Positions 27,101-34,668 of a DNA stretch of 51,313 nucleotides are shown here, one piece after another. Location of the stretch: assembly GCA_944322635.1 (NCBI GenBank), contig CALUPL010000110.1, positions 1 to 51,313 of the forward strand, read 5' to 3'. This stretch comes from an uncultured Mailhella sp. Its GTDB lineage: Bacteria; Desulfobacterota; Desulfovibrionia; Desulfovibrionales; Desulfovibrionaceae. The number at the start of each line of letters is the position of its first letter. Position 1 is the first letter of the stretch. A program made the position numbers and the translations under genes. The notes below the pieces were generated by a model. It ran no database searches. It had not been told where the DNA came from and saw only the letters and a list, made by a program, of their open reading frames with translations.

Positions 27101-27337
27101 CGGCTCCGGTTCCGTCCCATCATCATGACCTCCATAGCCTTCATTCTGGGCTGTCTTCCGCTGGCCTTCAGCTCCGGCGCGGGTGCGGCAAGCCGCGTAT
27201 CCATAGGCGTGAGCGTGGTATGCGGCATGATTGCGGCCACAATTCTGGCGCCGCTTCTCGTGCCGTATTTCTTCGTGCTGGTCATGCGTGTTTCCGAGCG
27301 CATTTTCGGTGTGTCGCACAAGGAGGAAAAGTCATGA
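24140..27337 (+). CDS. RND multidrug efflux pump, HAE1/AcrB type
   Basis: A 1065-residue inner-membrane proton/drug antiporter of normal length for the family with 12 expected membrane helices. The N-terminus has a 30-residue cytoplasmic extension before FFLRRPVLSMVLSIF. The proton relay is present: the Asp-Asp pair in GMVVDDAIVVLENVERV (about 433-434) and Lys in GLACKNAILIIEFAVEL (about 960). The start at 24140 follows GGAGG. It overlaps both neighbours (ATGA with the outer-membrane gene), so the three are translated together. Substrates such as bile salts, dyes or drugs are plausible for a gut bacterium but are not shown. Confidence 0.96.
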   Translation: MNDDSMNDKKSASSGAVSMPKAPVSSRAGFFLRRPVLSMVLSIFIVLAGLLSIRELPVAQYPDLIPPTITVSAQYPGASPEIIAQTVATPIEEQINGVPDMIYMSSVSSSSGSMQISVTFAVGTDADIAQVNVNNRVQAATPMLPEIVRQYGVTVDTFSPAILEIVALYSKDGMHDATYLSNYALVNLLDGLKRVPGVGQAQIIGSRDHAMRIWLDPPRMAELGISVSDISQAVNDQNAQYSLGSVGSQPGSDALTMTWQLQSEGRLVTAEQFGDIILRASPEGGVLRLRDVGRVELGAESYNFACAIDGATAIPLAIFLAPGSNALATAERVAAYMEEQERYFPSGMGYVVPYDTTIFVRLSVEEVVRTLVEAMLLVFAVVYLFLQDWRATLIPCLAVPIALIGTFAGVYLLDFSINTLTLFALVLAIGMVVDDAIVVLENVERVLRTEGLDVAGATAVAMNEVTSAVIAIVFVLCSVFIPVGFLGGLAGVMYRQFAVTIAIAVVISGMVALTLTPALCLKLLKGERSKPWAPFRWFNRFFDAVTEGFSHLVEFFLRHGIVSSGILVVLCLCTAWLFTRVPTTLVPEEDQGALMCTISLPEGSALPKTRELVTSVSEAVGRLPAVAHVLSLSGYDLVNSTLDASAGTLFIQLKPWDERTTPELGVAETLRQIYALGLAESRGLVLPFNPPPIMGMSNTGGFDMEIQTTSGTPAQLAQVADAFAAEASRQPELAGVSSAFSVDAPRLFVHLDREKANMSGVDCADVYNMLGATLGSTYINDFNLSGRTFKVMMQADESFRSLPDSMRSLYVTSSTGDQIPLTSLVTVTTTGGPSTVSHFNGLLSAKITGNPASGASSGQAIAALEKVAASLPQGYSFAWSGVTYQEVETGGTDFGVLGLSLLMIFLILAAQYERWSLPLAVISAVPFAVFGAILGNWLVGLSNDIYTQVAIITLLGLACKNAILIIEFAVELRDQGKELEEAAVEAARLRFRPIIMTSIAFILGCLPLAFSSGAGAASRVSIGVSVVCGMIAATILAPLLVPYFFVLVMRVSERIFGVSHKEEKS

Positions 27338-28806
27338 AACGCGTGCTTGCGGCTCTGATGACGGCGGTTCTTGCGGCCGGCTGCTCCTTTGCCCCCGATT
27401 ATCACAGGCCGGAGCAGCCCCTGCCCTCTTCATGGGGAGAGGAAGGAACGAGGCCGGAGCCGGGTGAGCTTTATCGGGAGTGGTGGCGTCGCTTCAATGA
27501 CGATGCGTTGAATGAACTTGTGTCGCTTGCGCTTTTGCAGAACAGAAATCTGGAACAGAGTCTGGCCAGAGTGGACGCGGCCCGGGCTGCACTCGGCATG
27601 GCGCGCGCGGATCTTTTTCCGCAGCTTTCGGCACAGGGCAGCGGAGAGCGTGCCAGGGCCAGTCTGGACGCCTCCGCCACATACGGAGTCATGCGGGAAC
27701 TGGGCGCGCTTGAAGAAAGTGTGGATTCTCTGGACGGGCGGGGCGTCAGGAAGGTTTCCGCCCCTTCGCGCGTGGATTCCATGTGGAGCGGCGCCGTTCA
27801 GGCCGCATGGGAGCTGGACATATGGGGCCGATACCGCAACGCCACTGCGGCGGCCAGGGAAAATCTGCTTTCCGCGGAAGATGCCGCTCATGCCATGGAA
27901 CTTTCCTTGGCAGGACAGGTGTGTTCGGCGTATTTTGATCTTTTGAACTATCGTGAACAGCTTGACCTTACCGAGCGAACGCTGAAAACCAGGCAGGCTT
28001 CTGCTGCGCTCTATGAAAGGCAGTACGCTGCAGGAGCCATAAACGAGCTGGACATCCTCAACGTGCGCACTCAGGTAGATGCCCTGAAAGACAGCCTGGC
28101 GCAGGCAAAAACGAGAGTGGAGCAGGCCGAAGGCGCGCTCATGCTTCTTACGGGTGCCTCTCCAAAGGCCGTGTTTTCAGGAAAGGCGAAGCAAGGCAAG
28201 GCTCTTGCCTCTCTTCCCGCAGCGCCGCAGCTTCCTGAGGGTATTCCTTCCGAACTTCTTACCCGCAGGCCGGACATACGTTCCGCCGAGGCCTCGCTTC
28301 GGGCCGCCCATTTTCAGGTGGGCGAGGCGAGGGCCGCATTCTTTCCGTCCATCAGTCTGACGGGAAGCCTGGGAACGTCGAGCACGGAGCTGGACGGACT
28401 TTTTTCCGGTGCGGCGGGCACGTGGAACTTCGGCGGTTCCGTCAATCTGCCGATTCTCACCTTCGGACGCACCATAAGCGGCGTGAGGCAGGCCGAAGCC
28501 GCGGTGAGAGCCGCAGCAGCAGCCTACGAGCTTTCCGTTCAGCAGGCATTCAGCGATATACGTTCCGCGCTTGCGGCGCAGAAAGGCACGGCAGACAGCG
28601 TAAAAAGTCTTGCAGACGCATCCTCCCGCATGGAAAAGGCGGCCGAACTTGCCCGGACCAGATACGAAGCGGGCTATTCTCCCTATCTCGACGTTCTGGA
28701 AGCGGAGCGAACCTTGTACTCTTCGCAGATGCAGCTTGCCGCAAGTCGTGCGGCGCAGCTTTCCGCCGTGGCGCAGGTATGCGTGGCGCTCGGAGGAGGC
28801 TGGTAG
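27334..28806 (+). CDS. Outer-membrane efflux lipoprotein, OprM/NodT type
   Basis: A 490-residue channel of the TolC superfamily. The lipobox LAAGC places the acylated Cys at 17. CSFAPDYHRPEQPLPSSW is typical of NodT proteins, as are two repeats of the outer membrane efflux fold (NRNLEQSLARVDAARAALG; RRPDIRSAEASLRAAHFQVGEARAAFFPS). AAGGAGG sits before the start, and the start overlaps the pump stop (ATGA). It completes the tripartite pump. Confidence 0.95.
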   Translation: MKRVLAALMTAVLAAGCSFAPDYHRPEQPLPSSWGEEGTRPEPGELYREWWRRFNDDALNELVSLALLQNRNLEQSLARVDAARAALGMARADLFPQLSAQGSGERARASLDASATYGVMRELGALEESVDSLDGRGVRKVSAPSRVDSMWSGAVQAAWELDIWGRYRNATAAARENLLSAEDAAHAMELSLAGQVCSAYFDLLNYREQLDLTERTLKTRQASAALYERQYAAGAINELDILNVRTQVDALKDSLAQAKTRVEQAEGALMLLTGASPKAVFSGKAKQGKALASLPAAPQLPEGIPSELLTRRPDIRSAEASLRAAHFQVGEARAAFFPSISLTGSLGTSSTELDGLFSGAAGTWNFGGSVNLPILTFGRTISGVRQAEAAVRAAAAAYELSVQQAFSDIRSALAAQKGTADSVKSLADASSRMEKAAELARTRYEAGYSPYLDVLEAERTLYSSQMQLAASRAAQLSAVAQVCVALGGGW

Positions 28807-28879
28807 CCAGAGCATTTCGACTTCATGAACTGACGGGAAACGTTCCGTGCCGAAGGCTCGGAAGAGTCCCGGAAGGAAC

Positions 28880-28919
28880 ATTAAAAAAGAACGGCGCTCT
28901 TTTCCCGGAAAAGAGCGCC
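28880..28919. terminator. Convergent terminator between efflux operon and FadH-like 1 operon
   Basis: GGCGCTCTTTTCC / GGAAAAGAGCGCC (28893-28919) forms a near-continuous 13-base inverted repeat. On the minus strand it is followed by a T-rich run (CGTTCTTTTTTAA), so it best serves the minus-strand operon ending at 29083, and more weakly the efflux operon. Confidence 0.75.
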
Positions 28920-29082
28920 TTCTCGCGGCAGGGGACGTCCACAGGGAAGGAACAGCAGAGAGTTCCGTTCTTTTATGGGGTGAGGGAGAAAGCCAGAGTT
29001 CTGCTGATGATCTTTCGGCCTTCTTTTTCGGATGGGGAATGCCCCGGCAGGAGGTTCACAGGGGCATTCCCGGAAGAATGAA

Positions 29083-31146
29083 CTAAAGCTTGCAGCCGAT
29101 GCTGCGGCCGTTTTCCATGGCGTTGACTATGAGACTTCCCACGTCGGCGCCGTTGACGGAACCGGCCATGTAGATTTCGGGCACGACGCCTTCAAGACGA
29201 CTCTTGAGGGAAAGGTCGGGCTTCTGCGAGGTGAGCACCATGACGGTGTCGCCTTCGGCAAGATGTTCCTTGCCTTCCCTGTCCGTGTAAATGACGCCTC
29301 TGGACGTGATTTCCTTGAAGGATACTTCCGTAAGAGCGGTAATGCCGCGTTTCTGGAACCAGGGACGCACTCTGTCCATGTAGCGGGGAGGAATGCCCTT
29401 GCCGAGTTCTGCGCCTTCTTCGAGAACGCAGACTTCGCGACCGCGCTTGTTGAGGAAGATGGCTCCCTGAACGCCTTCGATGCGGCCGCCGATGATGACC
29501 ACCCGTCTGCCTATGGGCAGGAAGATTTTGGTCAGCTTGTGCAGCATGTAGGGGCCGAACACCACGAGCGGCAGTTTGACCTGCTTGCTCAGCGCGTTCA
29601 CGCCGGTCACGTTTCTGCCGTTTACGCCGGGAAGTTCGGGCAGGGTATAAAGACCGCCCGTGGCAATGACCACGGCATCGGGAGCTTCACGACGAACATA
29701 GTCGGCATCCACGGCGGTATTCAGGCGGATGTCCACGGGAAGTTTGGCCAGCTGTCCCGAAAGATAGGGCACGATGGAACGAATGTCTTCCACGTCGGAA
29801 CCCTTGATCATGGATGCCAGAGGAAGCTTGCCGCCGAGGGAACGGCTTTTTTCGCACAAAATGACCTTATGACCGCGCAGAGCGGCCACGCGTGCGGTTT
29901 CCATGCCGGCGGGACCGCCGCCGATGACGAGAACCTTCTTCTTTTTTTCCGCAGGCGTGATGCGCAGTTCTCTTTCGCGTCCCATGGAAGGATTGACGCG
30001 GCAGCGGCGGGGACGACCCGCAGGCGGATCTTCACAGGTGCCGCAGCGTGTGCAGCGCACAATGTCGTCTATGCGGCCTTCGGTGACCTTGCGGGGAAAC
30101 TCGGGGTCGGCCCAGAGATAGCGGCCGAAGGCCACGAGATCGGCTTTGCCCTGAGCAAGCACGGCCTCACCCTTGTTTTCGTCCATGCGGCCCACGGCAA
30201 TGACGGGGACGGAAACGGCCTTCTTGATGGCTTCCGCCGCAGGCACCAGCAGTCCGAGGCCGCGGTAGTCGTCCATGTAGGGCTTCATGTGTTCTTCCGG
30301 CTCGGGATAGGGCCAGTAGTCGGGCAGATAACGGAAGGGCAGAGGTCCGTAACCGTAGCCGGACACGCTTATGTAGTTGACTCCCGCCTTTTCAAAGATT
30401 TTTGCCGCTTCCACGGCTTCTTCCACGGTAAGCTCACCCTTGGCGCCCCATTCATGGCCGTTCATGCGGAGTCCTATGGGGTAGTCGGCTCCGAGGCGGC
30501 GACGCAGTTCGGTGATGATTTCCACGATGAGACGGGTACGGTTTTCCATGTTCTGGGGGCCGTATTCGTCATCACGGTGATTCCATACGCGGCTCAGAAA
30601 GCTTTCCAGATAGTAGCCGTGGGCGCAGTGCACCTCTATGCCGTCGAAGCCGCAGGCGGCCACGCGTTCGGCGGCTGCGATATAAAGCTTCTTGTCTTCT
30701 TCTATTTCTTCGCGCGTGAGTCCGTGCACGGCCTTGCCGGGACTGGGAATGTCCTTGACATCCATGGAGGAGGCGCCTACCGGCAGTCCGCCTCCGTGGC
30801 CCGCCGCGGCGGAGGGCCCGCCGTGATGCAGCTGACACATGACCGGACAGTCGTGGGAATGAACGCGTTCGACGAGGTTTTTCATTCCGGGAATGAACTT
30901 GTCGTCGCTGAGCGCACCGTAGGGGCCGTAGGGATGGTCGGGTCTCCAGGTGACGGCGGAAACGATGAGCAGGCCTACGCCGCCTGCAGCCAGCGTTTCG
31001 TAAAAGTCCGTCACGCGCTGCCCTGCCGAGCCGTCCTTTTCAAAGAACCAGCTCGACTGGGGGGCTTTGACCATGCGGTTGCGAAGCTTGAGCCTGCTGT
31101 TGATGGTTATGGGTGCAGTAAGATGCGGGAATGAGGCGTTGCCCAT
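29083..31146 (-). CDS. FadH-like NADH:flavin oxidoreductase 1 (2,4-dienoyl/enoate reductase family)
   Basis: A 687-residue flavo-iron-sulfur enzyme. The N-terminal old-yellow-enzyme TIM barrel (about 10-360) has QLHHGG, the active-site region HCAHGYYLESF and GRYLWADPEFP. A cluster motif CTRCGTC...CRVNP (CX2CX2C spacing) follows, then an FAD domain (VLVIGGGPAGMETARVAALRGHKV) and an NAD-binding half (VVIIGGRIEGVQGAIFL). Such enzymes reduce activated C=C bonds of enoates or enoyl-CoA with NAD(P)H. Odd points: the usual YGGS after the barrel helix is changed to YGPQ, and the NAD site GGGxxG reads GGRIEG. These suggest altered substrate or cofactor handling compared with the second copy at 36913-38829. 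It is the last gene of a three-gene sigma-54 operon; the start at 31146 follows AAGGAG and lies three bases after the MFS stop. Confidence 0.9.
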   Translation of the reverse strand: MGNASFPHLTAPITINSRLKLRNRMVKAPQSSWFFEKDGSAGQRVTDFYETLAAGGVGLLIVSAVTWRPDHPYGPYGALSDDKFIPGMKNLVERVHSHDCPVMCQLHHGGPSAAAGHGGGLPVGASSMDVKDIPSPGKAVHGLTREEIEEDKKLYIAAAERVAACGFDGIEVHCAHGYYLESFLSRVWNHRDDEYGPQNMENRTRLIVEIITELRRRLGADYPIGLRMNGHEWGAKGELTVEEAVEAAKIFEKAGVNYISVSGYGYGPLPFRYLPDYWPYPEPEEHMKPYMDDYRGLGLLVPAAEAIKKAVSVPVIAVGRMDENKGEAVLAQGKADLVAFGRYLWADPEFPRKVTEGRIDDIVRCTRCGTCEDPPAGRPRRCRVNPSMGRERELRITPAEKKKKVLVIGGGPAGMETARVAALRGHKVILCEKSRSLGGKLPLASMIKGSDVEDIRSIVPYLSGQLAKLPVDIRLNTAVDADYVRREAPDAVVIATGGLYTLPELPGVNGRNVTGVNALSKQVKLPLVVFGPYMLHKLTKIFLPIGRRVVIIGGRIEGVQGAIFLNKRGREVCVLEEGAELGKGIPPRYMDRVRPWFQKRGITALTEVSFKEITSRGVIYTDREGKEHLAEGDTVMVLTSQKPDLSLKSRLEGVVPEIYMAGSVNGADVGSLIVNAMENGRSIGCKL

Positions 31147-31149
31147 GAT

Positions 31150-32466
31150 TCACTCCTTGGCGGTGACGTATGCGTGGTTCGTCCGTTCTTCCGACCGCAG
31201 GCAGAAGATGACGGCAATGAGGGCACAGATGAACATGGTCATGAACAGCATGAACATGACGGAATACTGCGACAGCTGATAGGAACTCTGACCCGGGGCC
31301 TGCCATTCCATGATCCAGCCGCTTACGAGCTGAAGCAGGGCAGTTCCTATGTAGCAGTAAATGTTGATCATGCCGGTAGCGGTGCCCACGATCTCGCTGG
31401 GAAATTCATCCTGAATCTTGGCCAGAGCTATGCCTCCGAATCCGCCGCAGAAAATGCCGAACAGAAGCGCCCATACGGGAAGAGCGGGTTCGGGCAGAAC
31501 GGGCGTGGAAAGCACGAGCGGCACGCCGAGAACAATGGAAACGATGCACGAGACGATGAGCAGAAATTTTTTGGAAAAGGTTTCGCGCTGAGCGATGAAT
31601 CCGGCGAGGGACGGACCGAGCACCGCACCGAGCGCCATGAAGAAGAGCACTCCGCCGGCTGCGCTCTTGCTCATGCCGTATCCCTGAATGAAGTAGGGAC
31701 CAGCCCAGAGACTGGTGATGGCGAAAAAGGATCCGTAAATGCAGAAGAACCAGACGGATATGGCCCAGTATGCGGGTTTGCGCACGATGTAGGACATGAC
31801 CTTGCCTATGGGCTGGCTCTTGTGCTCGGCAGGCGCGACGGGCAGTCTGTCCGGCAGTACGATGTCTTTACCGAATTTTTCCTCCGGCGTGTTGCGCGTC
31901 CATATCCATACGGCCACGCTCATGCCTACCGTGACGACGGCGGCAAGCAGCATGCTGCCGCGCCAGCCGGTGATCTGGGCAAGTTTCATGAGAGGCCAGG
32001 TGGCAAGCAGCATTCCTCCCGATCCCAGAGAAAGAATGAGACCGGTGATAAGAACGTGCTGATGGTGGGGAAACCAGCGCAGGAATACCCGCAGGGAAGG
32101 CACGAACACCATGCCCATGCCCATGCCTATGATGACGCGTCCAGCAGTGGCGACGGTTACGGAAGATGCGAGGGCGAAAAGCAGGGTACCGGCGGCTTCG
32201 AGGAGCATGAAAAGCGTGATGGTGTTGCGTGAACCCCAGCGGTCGGAAAGAATGCCGGCGGGAATCTGCATGAAGCCGTAAGGATAGAAATAGGCCGAAC
32301 TCATGACGGACATGAGGCCTCCGCCTACGGCGAAGTCGGTCATGATGTCAACGGCAAGAGTGCTTGTGGATGTGCGGAAGAAGCTGACGAGCGCGTAGCA
32401 GGAGGTAAGCAGAAAAAAGAGGAACCACGCGTACTTCTGAATGTCAGGCTTCTGTTCTGGGGACAT
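31150..32466 (-). CDS. MFS transporter
   Basis: A 438-residue inner-membrane carrier with 12 predicted helices. The N-terminus MSPEQKPDIQKYAWF is followed by SCYALVSFFRTSTSTLAVDIM, and the family loop 2-3 motif appears as GILSDRWGSRNTI. The second half repeats the pattern (GFIAQRETFSKKF). Related carriers of the anion:cation symporter group move organic acids, which would fit the neighbouring genes, but the substrate is unknown. The start at 32466 follows AGGAG. It is the middle gene of the operon amidohydrolase-like 1, MFS, FadH-like 1. Confidence 0.9.
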   Translation of the reverse strand: MSPEQKPDIQKYAWFLFFLLTSCYALVSFFRTSTSTLAVDIMTDFAVGGGLMSVMSSAYFYPYGFMQIPAGILSDRWGSRNTITLFMLLEAAGTLLFALASSVTVATAGRVIIGMGMGMVFVPSLRVFLRWFPHHQHVLITGLILSLGSGGMLLATWPLMKLAQITGWRGSMLLAAVVTVGMSVAVWIWTRNTPEEKFGKDIVLPDRLPVAPAEHKSQPIGKVMSYIVRKPAYWAISVWFFCIYGSFFAITSLWAGPYFIQGYGMSKSAAGGVLFFMALGAVLGPSLAGFIAQRETFSKKFLLIVSCIVSIVLGVPLVLSTPVLPEPALPVWALLFGIFCGGFGGIALAKIQDEFPSEIVGTATGMINIYCYIGTALLQLVSGWIMEWQAPGQSSYQLSQYSVMFMLFMTMFICALIAVIFCLRSEERTNHAYVTAKE

Positions 32467-32524
32467 AGGGGCTCCTATCCGGATGCTGAGGAAAGGCCGT
32501 CCCTCAAGGGGACGGCCCCGGGAA

Positions 32525-33376
32525 TTAGTCTGCCAGGTTGAGCTTGAGGGCACGGGCGGCGTTCTTGTAGAGAAGGCCGGGCAGCACTTCGGGCTTGAAG
32601 GGCAGAGCACAGAACTGTTCCACGCCGTCCTTGAAGCCGATGAAGGGATAGGCGGTGCCGAAAACCATGCGGTCACGCATGAAGGTGTTGGCGGCCATGA
32701 CGTAGTCGCTCACGCCGGGCACGTTGAACATGTACATGTCGGGGCACAGATACAGGTTGGGACGCTTGAAGGCCACAAACAGAATCTGCTGCACCCAGGG
32801 GTAGCCGCCGTGCGTGTTGATGATGGTCAGATTCGGGAAGTCGCCGCACACGCGGTCGATGATGACGGGGTTGCTGTGGCTGAGGTCGGGACCGTTGCCG
32901 CCGCCGCCCATGAGCAGAACCGGGATTCCCTTGGAAGCGCAGTGTTCATACACGGGGTAGATGCGGCGGTCATCGGCATACATGGGGTTGGAGAGAACGC
33001 CGGGCTCCATGCCTACGGCGCAGAGCGGTCCGTTTTCCACCACGCGTTCGATTTCGGCAATGGCCGCCGTGGGATTGGTGGGATCGATGCCGGCAACGCC
33101 GATGAACTTGTCGGGCCATTCCTTCACTATTTCCACAATGTCGTCGTTGGGCACGTTGCCCATGAAGGCGTTGGCCTGACGGCCGGGCACGACGCCCATG
33201 GTGACGCCGGCTTCTTCCATTTCCTTGAGCATGAGCGCCATGTCGCCGGCTTTGGCGGAAGGCGGAGGAGTCATGCCGAGGTTGCCGCTCCAGCGGGCGA
33301 TGCGTTCCTGATTGCGGAAGATGTGCATGTTGAGAAAGCCGCGCGTGGCGGGACGAAGACGAAAATCGATGATCAT
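32525..33376 (-). CDS. Amidohydrolase-2 fold protein 1, metal ligands missing
   Basis: A 283-residue TIM-barrel protein of the amidohydrolase-2 (ACMSD-like) group. In active members strand 1 has His-x-His and the last strand has Asp (GSDxP). Here the N-terminus reads MIIDFRLRPATRGFLN, without either His, and the last motif reads FGTAYPF, with Ala in place of Asp. The central HGGYPWVQQIL with its His is kept, as is the PDMYMFN loop. Standard metal-dependent hydrolysis is therefore unlikely as I align it. The start at 33376 follows AAGGAG. It is the first gene of a sigma-54 operon and a close paralogue of the protein at 42160-43011. The family seems to be annotated only by fold; possible roles are a decarboxylase, a hydratase or a binding protein. 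Confidence 0.88.
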   Translation of the reverse strand: MIIDFRLRPATRGFLNMHIFRNQERIARWSGNLGMTPPPSAKAGDMALMLKEMEEAGVTMGVVPGRQANAFMGNVPNDDIVEIVKEWPDKFIGVAGIDPTNPTAAIAEIERVVENGPLCAVGMEPGVLSNPMYADDRRIYPVYEHCASKGIPVLLMGGGGNGPDLSHSNPVIIDRVCGDFPNLTIINTHGGYPWVQQILFVAFKRPNLYLCPDMYMFNVPGVSDYVMAANTFMRDRMVFGTAYPFIGFKDGVEQFCALPFKPEVLPGLLYKNAARALKLNLAD

Positions 33377-33449
33377 GGCGGATAATCTCCTTGGAAAAAC
33401 TGAAGGTTCAGAACCGGAATGAACCGTTTCCATGACGACATAAGGGAAA

Positions 33450-33464
33450 GCAAAAATCGTGCCA
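33450..33464 (-). promoter_or_regulatory. Sigma-54 promoter, unit 1 (amidohydrolase-like 1 operon)
   Basis: Minus strand TGGCACGATTTTTGC, which matches the -24/-12 consensus TGGCAC-N5-TTGC fully. It lies 74 bases before the start codon at 33376. An activator site cluster is 77 bases further upstream. Confidence 0.88.
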
Positions 33465-33481
33465 GGATGGACAATTTACAA

Positions 33482-33494
33482 TAACTATTTGATA
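33482..33494 (-). promoter_or_regulatory. IHF-like site, unit 1
   Basis: Minus strand TATCAAATAGTTA fits WATCAANNNNTTR at every position. It sits in a very AT-rich stretch between the activator sites and the sigma-54 promoter, the usual place for DNA bending that brings the activator to the polymerase. Confidence 0.55.
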
Positions 33495-33541
33495 TAATTT
33501 ATATATTTGTAATAGTGAGGATATATTTTTGTCTATATTAT

Positions 33542-33573
33542 GGACATGTTCATTAGACATGTGCATCATGTCC
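33542..33573. promoter_or_regulatory. Activator site cluster A (GGACATGT half sites)
   Basis: GGACATGT (33542-33549), AGACATGT (33555-33562) and an incomplete third copy ending CATGTCC (33567-33573). Related clusters occur upstream of the three other sigma-54 promoters in the window. Probably bound by the sigma-54 activator encoded at 39037-40980. Confidence 0.7.
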
Positions 33574-33589
33574 AACAATGCGTTGACTG

Positions 33590-33624
33590 AAAAAAGGAAG
33601 GGGCCGGAAAAGCATTCCGGCCCC
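33590..33624 (-). terminator. Terminator behind TAXI binding protein 1
   Basis: Minus strand: GGGGCCGGAA-TGCTT-TTCCGGCCCC (33624-33600), a ten-pair stem followed by TTCCTTTTTT. It begins ten bases after the stop codon at 33634. Confidence 0.9.
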
Positions 33625-33633
33625 CTGAGCAGG

Positions 33634-34620
33634 CTACTTCAGCCAGCCCTTTTCCTTGTAGTACTTAACGGCACCGGGATGCAGGTCGTGGGTTACGCCT
33701 TCCCATGCGGTTTCGGCCTTGAAGTTGCCCCAGGTGGGATTGGCGGCGATGACTTCGGCAGAACCTTCGCACATGGCCTTGGTGAGACGATAGGCCACGT
33801 CTTCGGAAATGTCGGAGCGAACCAGAAGTTCCTGAGAGGTGGTCACGCCGGGAACGTCGGTGCCCATTTTGCCGTTGTATTCCGAAGCCTTGAATACGGT
33901 GGGGGTGAGCATGTACTTGTCCTTGACGCTGGCGGCCACGGCATCGCTTACAGGCAGCCAGGTCAGAGGAGTATTGTTGATGAGGTCGGTGAAGAACCAG
34001 GCTTCGCCGGGCCCGACCCAGAACATCATGTCAACCTGACCGTCCTTGGCCATGTCGGCCACGTCGCCGAAGTTGTTGGAAATGAGCTTGCCGCCCCAGG
34101 CGGTGATGTCCTTGTAGGTGATGCCGTATTCCGCAAGAATCCAGCGGCCCATGACTTCACTGGCGGAACCGCGGGGACCGGTGGCAAGGCGTATGGCCTT
34201 CTTTTCCGTCTTGAGCTGATCAAGAGAGGTGATGCCGGTATCGGTGCGGACAACGATGTTCATGCGGGAGATATTGCGCAGGTTGGCAAGAGCGCTCAGG
34301 TTGCTCACGGGCTTTTTGAAGGGGGAGGCCCCGTCTCTGGCGCACACGGCGAGGCAGGTGGTTTCCACGGCTACGTCCACTTCACCTTTCTGGAGACGGA
34401 TGGGGTTGGACACGTCGCTGCCGGGCAGCATGGTGACGGAGGCTCCCTCGTTGGTGGAGGAATACACCTTTCCGAGTGCCCCCATTCCTATGTAGCCGGT
34501 ACCGGCCACGGGACCGGCCGTGGCGTTGATGGCGAGACCTGCGGCATGAGCCGAGGGGACAAGCATGGGAGCGGCGCAGAGCATGAGACCGGCCAGAATG
34601 GAACCAAGAGCTTTCTTCAT
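33634..34620 (-). CDS. TAXI-family TRAP transporter solute-binding protein 1
   Basis: A 328-residue periplasmic receptor. Its signal peptide (MKKALGSILAGLMLCAAPML, cleavage probably after AHA near 26) is followed by the TAXI pattern: ATAGPVAGTGYIGMGALGKV, RLATGPRGSASEVMGRWIL, GQVDMMFWVGPGEAWFF, and a C-terminal HDLHPGAVKYYKEKGW. TAXI proteins deliver organic acids to the fused TRAP permease. The start at 34620 follows GGAG. It lies 48 bases downstream of permease 1 and shares its sigma-54 promoter. Paralogue at 41169-42158. Confidence 0.94.
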   Translation of the reverse strand: MKKALGSILAGLMLCAAPMLVPSAHAAGLAINATAGPVAGTGYIGMGALGKVYSSTNEGASVTMLPGSDVSNPIRLQKGEVDVAVETTCLAVCARDGASPFKKPVSNLSALANLRNISRMNIVVRTDTGITSLDQLKTEKKAIRLATGPRGSASEVMGRWILAEYGITYKDITAWGGKLISNNFGDVADMAKDGQVDMMFWVGPGEAWFFTDLINNTPLTWLPVSDAVAASVKDKYMLTPTVFKASEYNGKMGTDVPGVTTSQELLVRSDISEDVAYRLTKAMCEGSAEVIAANPTWGNFKAETAWEGVTHDLHPGAVKYYKEKGWLK

Positions 34621-34668
34621 AGCATAACTCCGAAGTAAAAGGTTGGAGAAACGGTATCGGAACCGTGT

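Noticed and set aside
29032..31134. Very long plus-strand open frame (700 codons) opposite FadH-like 1
   Set aside because: It mirrors the real minus-strand gene, has a His/Gly/Ala-rich composition without domain motifs, and lacks a sensible ribosome-binding site. The minus strand carries complete FMN, Fe-S and FAD motifs.
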